DNA of 52,414 nt, taken from the NCBI GenBank assembly GCA_020427395.1, contig JAGQON010000024.1:1-52414 (forward strand). The letters run 5' to 3'. Each line of letters opens with the position of its first letter. Position 1 is the first letter of the stretch. The notes beneath the pieces were generated by a model that searched no databases, had not been told where the DNA came from, and saw only the letters and a program-made list of their open reading frames with translations. Both the position numbers and the translations under genes were made by a program. The DNA comes from Phycisphaerales bacterium (GTDB taxonomy: Bacteria; Planctomycetota; Phycisphaerae; Phycisphaerales; UBA1924). Shown in pieces: positions 45,860-52,414 of the stretch.

Positions 45860-46663
45860 ATGTCATTCGGACTCGGACACGGAAAACCTCTCGACCCGGC
45901 GCTCGGCGTCGTGGGCATCTCGCGCGAAGAACTCCCCGAGCTCCCCGACTCCATCATCAACGACCCCGAATCCGGCCGCCTCGACATCCGCAACTGGTTC
46001 GCCCACCCCGATCGCCGCTTCGAGCTCGAGATCGGCTCGGGCAAGGGCGCCTTCCTCGTCCAGCAGGCCGACCTCCAGCCCGACACCAACTTCCTCGGCA
46101 TCGAATGGGCCGGCGAGTTCGCGGCCTACATCGCCGACCGCATCCGCCGCCGACGCGAGAACGAGAACACCCACACCAATGTCCGCGTCCTGCACACCGA
46201 CGCCGCCCAGCTCCTGCAGTGGCGCGTTCCCGACGCGATCATCGATGTCGTGCACCTCTACTTCTCCGACCCCTGGCCCAAGAACAAGCACCACAAGAAG
46301 CGCGTCATCCAGCACCAGACCCTCTACGACATCTGGCGCACGCTCAAGCCCGGCGGCGAACTCCGCGTCGTCACCGACCACGACGACCTGTGGGCCTGGG
46401 ATCTGGCCCACTTCGACCACTGGGCCAAGGGATCATCCGCCGCCGAGGAACAGTTCAAACGCCCGAGCATCCCCGCCGCCCCACCCAAGGTCCGCGCCTT
46501 CCTCGACGCCCGCGAATCGCTGCCCTTCGAGTTCACCGGCTTCGACAAACCCGAGTCCGCCGGCGAAGGCGAACTCGTCGGCACCAACTTCGAACGCAAG
46601 TTCCGAATCGAAGGCCGAAGCTTCAACGCGGGTGTGCTGCGAAAAATCATGCCGCCTGCATGA
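45860..46663 (+). CDS. trmB: tRNA (guanine-N7-)-methyltransferase TrmB
   Basis: Methylates N7 of G46 in tRNA. The 267-residue protein has the SAM-binding LEIGSGKGAFLVQQA near residues 53-66, the FLGIEWAGEFA segment and the hallmark YFSDPWPKNKHHKKR. It has about 40 residues more at its C-terminus than the E. coli enzyme (EEQFKRPS... to the end). The frame is open far upstream to 45131, but that part crosses the inverted repeat and the divergent gene, so ATG 45860 with its promoter box is correct. The 3' end overlaps the next convergent gene by 17 bp. Confidence 0.95.
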   Translation: MSFGLGHGKPLDPALGVVGISREELPELPDSIINDPESGRLDIRNWFAHPDRRFELEIGSGKGAFLVQQADLQPDTNFLGIEWAGEFAAYIADRIRRRRENENTHTNVRVLHTDAAQLLQWRVPDAIIDVVHLYFSDPWPKNKHHKKRVIQHQTLYDIWRTLKPGGELRVVTDHDDLWAWDLAHFDHWAKGSSAAEEQFKRPSIPAAPPKVRAFLDARESLPFEFTGFDKPESAGEGELVGTNFERKFRIEGRSFNAGVLRKIMPPA

Positions 46664-47456
46664 CGGTTGAAGCGCTCTGATCCCGGACTCGCTTAATCTC
46701 GATCAGTAGTTCATGCGGCTCAAGTGCAGCAGTCCAGAAGTTGTGCTGAAACCCAAACTCGCGCACCAAGGATAGTTCGTGCCCGGTTGGTTCAAGTTGC
46801 GACAATCCCGCCGCCAGGCGATGCAGCATCTCTTTGTGCTGTCTCTTCACTTGCTGGCTGGGACTCACACTATCCATAAAGACAATCGCCCAAACAAGGC
46901 TCCAGCCGACCGTCATGCCAATCGATGTAATGATGACGCCCGCCCAATAGTCTGGTTCCTTTGAGAGCACCAGACTGGTCGCCAGTACTGCGATGAAACC
47001 TGCAAACCAGATGACCGCTCTCAGCTTGATGCTCTGATGCTTTGGAGGCGCGGAGGCGAAGCTGGGCAGCTTTGCGTGTTCTGAGACAGCCGCGAACACC
47101 GCTCCGATTGCATCAAGCCGATCTTCGTCCTTTGCAAGCCCGAGCCTAATGTCTTCGTCGCGGACGCGCCAGTGTTCAGCGGAGTTCTCCTCCCCGAAGA
47201 GCTCGCGGGCGCATTCCTTGACATTGGTCGGTTCATGATCAAGACGCACACTGGCATCAGAATCACTGATCGGGGACGCGAGCCCACAATCTGGACAGCG
47301 TGCGATGTAGCCATAAGGTACCTCAGCCTGCCTGCGCAGTAGCGATTGCATCCTGCTGTGCACACGCTGGACATTATGGGCCACTGCACATCTGCACTGG
47401 TGGCAGAATAACGGCAGGTACCCGCAGTCTTCAAGACGATGAAGTGGTTCTGGCAT
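46647..47456 (-). CDS. Zinc-ribbon two-helix membrane protein of unknown function (paralogue A)
   Basis: A 269-residue protein with an N-terminal zinc-binding part (CHQCRC and CPDCG), a charged linker (to about 145), two transmembrane helices (AVIWFAGFIAVLATSLVL and ITSIGMTVGWSLVWAIVF) and a cytoplasmic tail with LAAGLSQLEPTGHELSLVRE. The order and the tail motif LxPTxxEL match the gene at 47562-48329, so these look like diverged paralogues. Base composition is more AT-rich than the flanking trmB gene. Function unknown. A GGAG lies upstream of the ATG at 47456, rather far. Confidence 0.68.
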   Translation of the reverse strand: MPEPLHRLEDCGYLPLFCHQCRCAVAHNVQRVHSRMQSLLRRQAEVPYGYIARCPDCGLASPISDSDASVRLDHEPTNVKECARELFGEENSAEHWRVRDEDIRLGLAKDEDRLDAIGAVFAAVSEHAKLPSFASAPPKHQSIKLRAVIWFAGFIAVLATSLVLSKEPDYWAGVIITSIGMTVGWSLVWAIVFMDSVSPSQQVKRQHKEMLHRLAAGLSQLEPTGHELSLVREFGFQHNFWTAALEPHELLIEIKRVRDQSASTVMQAA

Positions 47457-47561
47457 ATCTGACTTTTCTCCATGCTTCCGAGAAACATGGATCGAATCGT
47501 TCTTCGATTGAAATCAGTTGAACTCGCTGCTTCGGTATGAACGCGGTTATCGGGCTGGAGA

Positions 47562-48329
47562 TCACGCCCCGCCCGCCCGCAGCTTCTTCATCTTCGCCAG
47601 CACCTTATCACCCCGGATCGCGTCCCCCGCCTTGATCCGCGATGCCTGCATCTCACGGCGCGCACGCAGGATCTCTTCCTTCGTCGGGTCCAGCGGCAGC
47701 AGGGCCGTGGCCAGCCAGGTCCGCACCCGTTTGCGCGGCGAGTGCTTCGTCACCCAGTACAGCAGCGCCGCGATGATCATCACGATCGCCCCGCCCGCGA
47801 CCACCAGCGGCAGGTAGTGCCCGCTCCGCTGCATCGCCCACACGCCCAGCACCGTGACCGCGGTGATCGCGAGCACCAGCAGCAGCATCACCCACGGCTT
47901 GATGCGCTCGAAGGGATCCTCGTCATAGATCCGCGCAAAGGCATAAATCGTGTGGCGGATCATCTCGACCCGGTCCTCGCCCTTGAGTCGCCCGGACCGC
48001 AGCGCCTCCTCCATCGCCAGGCAGTCGTTGATGCGAGAGCGCACGATCGGCAGCGCCGTGGGCTCGTAGCTCCCGGCGCTGCGGGGGTCGGGCAGGATAT
48101 CGATGGGGCGTTCCTCGGCCGGTCGCTCGCACTTGCACCCGCACACGAAGCAGGTCAGCTCGTGGTGCACCTGCCCCTCGCGGCCCTGATCGAAGCAGAG
48201 GAAGAACCGCTTTCGCTCCGCCTGAGCGAGGTGGAAACGGCGCTCCTGTCGGCAGACAGGGCAGTAGTCGGAGGTGACCCCGATCGGGCGAACACACAAC
48301 ACCCTCGCGCTGAGCAGTGAGAGCGGCAT
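47562..48329 (-). CDS. Zinc-ribbon two-helix membrane protein of unknown function (paralogue B)
   Basis: A 255-residue protein with CPVC and CFVCGCKC metal-binding clusters in the first 70 residues, a helical linker (DCLAMEEALRSGRLKGEDR), two transmembrane helices (VMLLLVLAITAVTVLGVWA and LPLVVAGGAIVMIIAALLYW) and a basic tail with LATALLPLDPTKEEILRARR, aligned to the tail of paralogue A. The clusters suggest a zinc ribbon or thiol sensor; function is unknown. The ATG at 48329 has TAAGAT ending 5 nt upstream and no ribosome site. Confidence 0.72.
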   Translation of the reverse strand: MPLSLLSARVLCVRPIGVTSDYCPVCRQERRFHLAQAERKRFFLCFDQGREGQVHHELTCFVCGCKCERPAEERPIDILPDPRSAGSYEPTALPIVRSRINDCLAMEEALRSGRLKGEDRVEMIRHTIYAFARIYDEDPFERIKPWVMLLLVLAITAVTVLGVWAMQRSGHYLPLVVAGGAIVMIIAALLYWVTKHSPRKRVRTWLATALLPLDPTKEEILRARREMQASRIKAGDAIRGDKVLAKMKKLRAGGA

Positions 48330-48334
48330 ACTCT

Positions 48335-48340
48335 ATCTTA
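48335..48340 (-). promoter_or_regulatory. Putative -10 box of paralogue B gene (leaderless type)
   Basis: TAAGAT on the minus strand, 5 nt before the ATG at 48329. It is back-to-back with the queC promoter 47 bp away. Confidence 0.4.
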
Positions 48341-48387
48341 ACGGAAAATCGTCCCCCGTGTAGCACGAATTCAACCGCGAAAGCACT

Positions 48388-48393
48388 TAACCT
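48388..48393 (+). promoter_or_regulatory. Putative -10 box of queC (leaderless type)
   Basis: TAACCT ending exactly 6 nt before the queC ATG at 48400, with no purine-rich ribosome site between. Confidence 0.4.
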
Positions 48394-48399
48394 TCTGTC

Positions 48400-49125
48400 A
48401 TGCCAGAGCTTGCACACAACCCCGATTCCGCACCCCGGCACGCCGTCGTGCTCCTCTCGGGCGGCCTGGACAGCACCACCGTGCTCGCGATCGCCCAGGA
48501 TCAGGGCTATCTGTGCCACACGCTCGCGTTCGATTACGGGCAGCGGCACCGCCACGAGCTCGCGGCCTGTACCCGCATCGCCCAGCAGATGGGCGCCGGC
48601 TCGCACCGCGTGTTCACCATCGACATCGGGCAGTTCGGCGGCAGCGCCCTCACCAGCAGCAGCATCGAAGTCCCCAAGGACCGCGACGAGGCGCACATGG
48701 ACGACATCCCCGTCACCTATGTCCCCGCACGCAACCTCGTCTTCCTCTCCATCGCGCTTGCATTCGCCGAGACCCTCAACGCGACGGACCTGTTCATCGG
48801 CGTCAACGCGATCGACTACTCCGGCTACCCCGACTGCCGCCCCGAGTTCATCGAGTCGTTCATGCTAACAGCGAACCTCGCGACGAAGTTCGGCGTCGAG
48901 GGCGGGAAGATCAAGGTCCACACGCCCCTGATCGATCTGACCAAAGCGCAGATCATCCAGCGCGGCTCAGCGCTGGGTGTGGACTACAGCATGACGCACT
49001 CGTGCTACGACCCCGACGAAACAGGTGCGGCCTGCGGACGCTGCGATTCGTGCGTGCTGCGCCGCAGCGGTTTCGAAGCAGCAGGCGTGCCCGACCCCAC
49101 CCGCTACACCGCGAGCCACGCATGA
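48400..49125 (+). CDS. queC: 7-cyano-7-deazaguanine synthase QueC
   Basis: ATP-dependent synthesis of preQ0 from 7-carboxy-7-deazaguanine and ammonia. The 241-residue protein has the PP-loop SGGLDS at 20-25, [11 protein letters not shown], and the C-terminal zinc site CYDP...CGRCDSC with four Cys. Its stop overlaps the queE ATG (ATGA at 49122-49125). The three que genes here provide the full GTP-cyclohydrolase-product-to-preQ0 route except for FolE. Confidence 0.97.
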   Translation: MPELAHNPDSAPRHAVVLLSGGLDSTTVLAIAQDQGYLCHTLAFDYGQRHRHELAACTRIAQQMGAGSHRVFTIDIGQFGGSALTSSSIEVPKDRDEAHMDDIPVTYVPARNLVFLSIALAFAETLNATDLFIGVNAIDYSGYPDCRPEFIESFMLTANLATKFGVEGGKIKVHTPLIDLTKAQIIQRGSALGVDYSMTHSCYDPDETGAACGRCDSCVLRRSGFEAAGVPDPTRYTASHA

Positions 49126-49832
49126 GCGAGACACTGCCCATCTCGGAGACCTTCGTCTCGATCCAGGGCGAGGGCAAGCTCACCGGCACGCCCAGCTGGT
49201 TCTGCCGACTCAGCGGCTGCAACCTGCGCTGCACCTGGTGCGACACGCCGTATGCGAGCTGGGCACCCGAGAAGACCGACCGGACGATCGAGTCATTGGT
49301 CGAAGAAGCGACCGCGTCGGGTGTCAAGCACGCCGTGCTCACCGGCGGCGAGCCCATGATCTTCAAGGGCCTTGTCGAGCTCAGCAACCAGCTCGCCAGA
49401 GCCGGCATGCACATCACCATCGAGACCGCCGGCACCGTCACGCTCCCGGGTGTGTCGTGCAACCTCATGAGCATCTCGCCCAAGCTCGCCAACTCGACCC
49501 CGATCGACGATCCGCGCGACCCCGACGGTGTGTGGGCGCAGCGCCACGAGCATCGCCGCCTCAATCCCGCTTCGCTCAACGAGCTGATCGCCTCAAGCCC
49601 CGATCGGCAGCTCAAGTTCGTCGTCGCCAGCCCATCGGACTTGCCCGAGATCGACAGTGTTCTCGCCCAGATCCGCGGCTACCAGCCCCACGATGTCATG
49701 CTGATGCCCGAGGGGGTGTCTGTGCCCGATAACCACTCGATCCGGTGGGTCATCGACGAGTGCATCAAACGCGGCTGGAGCTACTGCCCCCGCGTCCACA
49801 TCCAGCTCTTTGGCGACACGCGAGGGACCTGA
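49122..49832 (+). CDS. queE: 7-carboxy-7-deazaguanine synthase QueE
   Basis: Radical SAM enzyme that converts 6-carboxytetrahydropterin to 7-carboxy-7-deazaguanine. The 236-residue protein has [17 protein letters not shown], the cluster motif CNLRCTWCD with C33, C37 and C40 (CxxxCxxC), LTGGEP for SAM binding, and a C-terminal [13 protein letters not shown] that matches QueE. Length is normal. The start is fixed by the 4-bp overlap with queC. Confidence 0.96.
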   Translation: MSETLPISETFVSIQGEGKLTGTPSWFCRLSGCNLRCTWCDTPYASWAPEKTDRTIESLVEEATASGVKHAVLTGGEPMIFKGLVELSNQLARAGMHITIETAGTVTLPGVSCNLMSISPKLANSTPIDDPRDPDGVWAQRHEHRRLNPASLNELIASSPDRQLKFVVASPSDLPEIDSVLAQIRGYQPHDVMLMPEGVSVPDNHSIRWVIDECIKRGWSYCPRVHIQLFGDTRGT

Positions 49833-49834
49833 CC

Positions 49835-49840
49835 TACAAT
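49835..49840 (+). promoter_or_regulatory. Possible internal -10 box of queD
   Basis: TACAAT ending 8 nt before the queD ATG, immediately after the queE stop. It may give queD a leaderless transcript independent of queCE. Confidence 0.35.
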
Positions 49841-49848
49841 CCCGGCCC

Positions 49849-50319
49849 ATGCGCTACAGAGTCTGCAAATCCTTCGAGATCGAGAACGGGCACATGCTCT
49901 CCAAGCACCCCGGGCGGTGTCGGTTGCCCCACGGGCACTCGCGCCGGGTCGATCTCGTGATTAGCGCCGATCGCCTCGACGATCACGATATGGTCTGTGA
50001 TTTCAAGGCTTTGAAGCTCGCGGTCGAGGACTACCTCGATCAGTACGACCACGCCCTGATGGTCAACTCGGACGACAAGATCCTCGATTCGCTGCCCGAG
50101 CAATATCGAGACCGGTTGATCGTTCTGGAAGGGTGCGATCCGACGACGGAGGTGCTTGCCAAGCGCATCTATGAGTTCGTCGAGGGGCAGATCAGGGCGG
50201 GCGGCTCGTTTGTCGATCCGAAAACGGGCAACTCGTTCTCCCTGCCATCGCATCTGACCCTCGAACGCGTGCGGGTCACGGAGACCAGCAGCAGCTGGGC
50301 GGAATACGGGATCGACTAA
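49849..50319 (+). CDS. queD: 6-carboxytetrahydropterin synthase QueD
   Basis: Converts dihydroneopterin triphosphate to 6-carboxy-5,6,7,8-tetrahydropterin. The 156-residue protein has the zinc ligands H15, H28 and H30 and the catalytic Cys24 (HPGRCRLPHGHS), DFKALK, DHALM and the C-terminal RVRVTETSSSWAEY. Start ATG 49849 gives the normal N-terminus; the frame is open to 49810 within the queE end. It completes a queC-queE-queD run on one strand. Confidence 0.95.
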   Translation: MRYRVCKSFEIENGHMLSKHPGRCRLPHGHSRRVDLVISADRLDDHDMVCDFKALKLAVEDYLDQYDHALMVNSDDKILDSLPEQYRDRLIVLEGCDPTTEVLAKRIYEFVEGQIRAGGSFVDPKTGNSFSLPSHLTLERVRVTETSSSWAEYGID

Positions 50320-50431
50320 TCCCATTCATTCCTCTGGTATCGCGCTGGGGTCTCGCGCCCGACGCGACATTTGCATCGAACCCCGTCAGGGGGCCGATCG
50401 TTGTATCAGTGATCGTGTAGGAGGCCACAAC

Positions 50432-51832
50432 ATGCAATCACCCAAGGCACTGCTCATCCCCGTGCTCGCGCTCTTCGCCGGCTCGACGCTTCTGATCGCC
50501 CCGCAGGTCATGGCCGCGGACCCGGTCGCCAGCGTCGCCGAGCCCGACGCCTCGCAGCGGCACGCGATGTCCACCGCATTCAATATCTCCGAGGCGTTCT
50601 CGTACGCGGCCGAGCAGATCGAGCCGTCGGTCGTCCACATCACCACCCGCACCGCCACCCGGCGCGGCGAGGTGAACGGCGGGCTGGGATCGGGCGTGAT
50701 CGTCGATGCGCGCGGCTACATCCTCACCAACAACCATGTCGTTGAGAACGGCAACTCCATCAGCGTGCGGCTCTACGACGGGCGCGAGCTGCCGGCCGAG
50801 CTGATCGGCACCTTCGCCGAGTCCGATGTGGCGGTGGTCAAGGTGGAGGCCGACGACCTCAAGCCCGCGCGATTTGGAGATTCCGAGGCGCTGAAGGTCG
50901 GGCAGTGGGTGCTCGCGGTGGGCTCACCGTTCGGCTTCGATCAGACCGTGACGGCGGGCATCGTCAGCGCCAAGGGGCGCGGCTCGTTCGGGCCCGGCAA
51001 TGAGAACCTGGGAAGCACCGGGCGTCTGCAGGAGTTCATCCAGACCGATGCGGCGATCAACCCGGGCAACTCGGGCGGGCCGCTCGTTGATCTGTACGGC
51101 AACATCGTGGGCATCAACACGGCCATCATCTCGCGAACCGGCAGCAACAACGGGCTGGGCTTTGCCATCCCGGCGGACATCGCGCAGTCGGTGATGGAGC
51201 AGATCATCGAGACCGGCGATGTGCAGCGTGGGTGGCTGGGCATCGCGATGGACCCGCTGGACCCCGTCGTGGCGCATCAGCTGAACATCGCTGGCGGCGT
51301 CGTCATCGGGCAGGTGCTCCCCGACGGCCCTGCCCAGAAGGCCGGGCTCGTGAGCGGCGACATCATCACCGCCATCGGCGGGCGCACCACCGAGAACCTG
51401 GTTCGACTGAGCAACGCGATCATGCTTATCAAGCCCAACGAGCCCGCCGAGGTGCGTTACATCCGCAACGGCGACGAGCGGACGACCTCCGCGATCGTGA
51501 TCGATCGCGACCGCGAGATCGTGCGGAACCGTGGCGGCGAATACCTCGACAAGATCGGCATCGGCATCATCCCCGCGGTCTGGCAGCGCCGTTTGAGCCG
51601 GACCCGGACAAGCGAGGTGTCGGGGTTCCAGATCGTCGATATCACGGCGGGCTCGCCCGCGTCGGAGATCGGCTTTGTGCCCGGCGACTTTATCTTCGAG
51701 GTCGATGGCAAGCAGATCACGCAGATCGATCAGCTCAGCAGTTACTTCGAGGCCGCCGAGCGTGGGCAGTCGATCCGCATCGAGTTCATCCGCGACAACC
51801 AGCCGATGTACGCCAACATCACGCCCAAGTAA
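50432..51832 (+). CDS. Periplasmic serine protease HtrA/DegP-like, two PDZ domains
   Basis: A 466-residue exported protease and chaperone. Signal peptide KALLIPVLALFAGSTLLIA, cut after VMA near residue 28; trypsin-like domain with catalytic His102 (TNNHVV), Asp132 (ESDVAVVKV) and Ser214 (GNSGGPL), all in place; then two PDZ domains (about 265-345 and 365-455; the second motif IGFVPGDFIFEVDG). The ATG at 50432 has a strong GTAGGAGG ribosome site. It probably degrades damaged envelope proteins. Confidence 0.95.
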   Translation: MQSPKALLIPVLALFAGSTLLIAPQVMAADPVASVAEPDASQRHAMSTAFNISEAFSYAAEQIEPSVVHITTRTATRRGEVNGGLGSGVIVDARGYILTNNHVVENGNSISVRLYDGRELPAELIGTFAESDVAVVKVEADDLKPARFGDSEALKVGQWVLAVGSPFGFDQTVTAGIVSAKGRGSFGPGNENLGSTGRLQEFIQTDAAINPGNSGGPLVDLYGNIVGINTAIISRTGSNNGLGFAIPADIAQSVMEQIIETGDVQRGWLGIAMDPLDPVVAHQLNIAGGVVIGQVLPDGPAQKAGLVSGDIITAIGGRTTENLVRLSNAIMLIKPNEPAEVRYIRNGDERTTSAIVIDRDREIVRNRGGEYLDKIGIGIIPAVWQRRLSRTRTSEVSGFQIVDITAGSPASEIGFVPGDFIFEVDGKQITQIDQLSSYFEAAERGQSIRIEFIRDNQPMYANITPK

Positions 51833-51853
51833 TCACCCAAGAATCTGAGCGAT

Positions 51854-52414
51854 TCAGCCCTGGTGCGCTTCCTTCTCGAGGAATGCGATGTCCGGGTCGG
51901 GGACCTTGGGGTTCTTGCGTGCCAGATCGATGTTGCCCGTCCACGCGACACGGAACGCGTGGGTGATGTCATCGAAGATCAGCAGCAGGCTCGGCAGCAC
52001 GAGCAGGATGATGAAGGTCGCGCTCATGAGCCCGAAGGCGATGGTGATGGCCATCGGGATCAGGAACTTGGCCTGGAAGCTTGTCTCAAGCATGAGCGGG
52101 GTGATGCCCAGCACGGTGGTGATGGTGGTGAGCATGATGGCGCGGAATCGCGCTTTGCCCGTGGCGACGCCGGCATCGAAGACATCGAGCCCCTCGCGTC
52201 GGCGCTCGTTGAAGAACTCCATGAAGATGAGCGAGTCATTGACGACGATGCCCGCCAGTGCGATGAACCCAATCATGGAGAGGAAGGTCATGGAAGAGCC
52301 CATGACGATGTGCCCCCAGATCATGCCGATCATGGCGAAGGGGATGGCGAGCATCACCACGATGGGCTGGATGAAGCTGGCGAAGAGCCACGCGAGCACC
52401 ACATAGATCAGGCC
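51854..52414 (-). CDS. RND-family efflux pump inner-membrane subunit, C-terminal part only
   Basis: The frame is open to the right edge of the window, so this is the last 186 codons of a much larger (normally about 1,000-residue) pump. It contains the final transmembrane helices of the AcrB fold: the family signatures GFIALAGIVVNDSLIFMEF and ILTTITTVLG-like MLTTITTVLGITPLML, then SATFIILLVLPSLLLIFDD, followed by a short cytoplasmic tail of about 40 residues. The NDSLIFMEF form and the length of the tail suit MdtB/heavy-metal or multidrug RND members; specificity cannot be inferred. Convergent with the HtrA gene. Confidence 0.88.
   Translation of the reverse strand, partial: GLIYVVLAWLFASFIQPIVVMLAIPFAMIGMIWGHIVMGSSMTFLSMIGFIALAGIVVNDSLIFMEFFNERRREGLDVFDAGVATGKARFRAIMLTTITTVLGITPLMLETSFQAKFLIPMAITIAFGLMSATFIILLVLPSLLLIFDDITHAFRVAWTGNIDLARKNPKVPDPDIAFLEKEAHQG

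Overview
This 52 kb window is GC-rich (roughly 60-65 % by eye) bacterial chromosome. The best fit is a marine or saline member of the Planctomycetota, most likely class Phycisphaerae. Supporting signs are a Planctomycete-type ECF sigma factor / FHA protein / Ser-Thr kinase-TPR cassette, a PEP-CTERM protein, secreted proteins ending in an Asp-rich, Gly-rich tail, Gram-negative envelope proteins (LpxR-like, porin, AsmA-like, RND pump), futalosine hydrolase, and a cassette making glycine betaine from glycine. No rRNA, tRNA, CRISPR array, prophage or insertion sequence was seen. No stretch over 300 bp lacks a gene.

Layout. 1-3.7 kb: a diadenylate cyclase cdaA-cdaR pair (cdaR runs off the left edge), divergent from nfu-like, mutY and a family 2 glycosyltransferase that overlap stop-to-start. 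3.7-7.6 kb: ECF sigma factor, FHA protein and a 936-residue kinase with TPRs. 7.6-15.5 kb (minus strand): PGPGW-like membrane protein, purK, purE, a membrane protein of unknown function, an LpxR-like protein, a PEP-CTERM protein and two poorly conserved proteins, one AT-rich. 15.5-20.3 kb: acetyl-CoA synthetase and an AhpD-like protein (minus), then amt and a PII protein (plus). 20.3-24 kb: the betaine operon GSMT-SDMT-BCCT transporter. 24.1-27.7 kb: sodium:solute symporter, its DUF4212 partner and a porin. 27.8-33.2 kb: pilM-pilN-pilO-pilP-like-pilB. 33.3-38.6 kb: futalosine hydrolase, degenerate HD-GYP protein, CaCA exchanger, a possible lipoprotein and a LOG-family protein. 38.7-43.2 kb: a 1,518-residue AsmA-like protein divergent from radA. 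44.8-48.3 kb: three zinc-ribbon membrane proteins, a thioesterase and trmB, with a dimeric inverted-repeat (REPIN-like) element between the last two. 48.4-50.3 kb: queC-queE-queD for preQ0/queuosine. 50.4-52.4 kb: an HtrA protease and the C-terminal end of an RND pump.

How the genes work together. The betaine cassette makes a compatible solute by methylating glycine and encodes a predicted sodium-coupled importer for the same kind of solute. Amt and PII form the usual ammonium uptake and sensing pair. The pil genes encode the cytoplasmic and inner-membrane platform of a type IV pilus or related secretion machine. Two second-messenger systems appear: c-di-AMP synthesis and a degenerate c-di-GMP phosphodiesterase-like protein.

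The most unusual pattern is regulatory. At least nine genes without an obvious Shine-Dalgarno sequence have a TAnnnT hexamer ending exactly 6 nt before the start codon. That is where a -10 box would sit if transcription began at the start codon, so leaderless mRNAs look common in this organism. Other genes, such as htrA, pilM, the FHA gene, the AhpD-like gene and the porin, have clear Shine-Dalgarno sequences instead.
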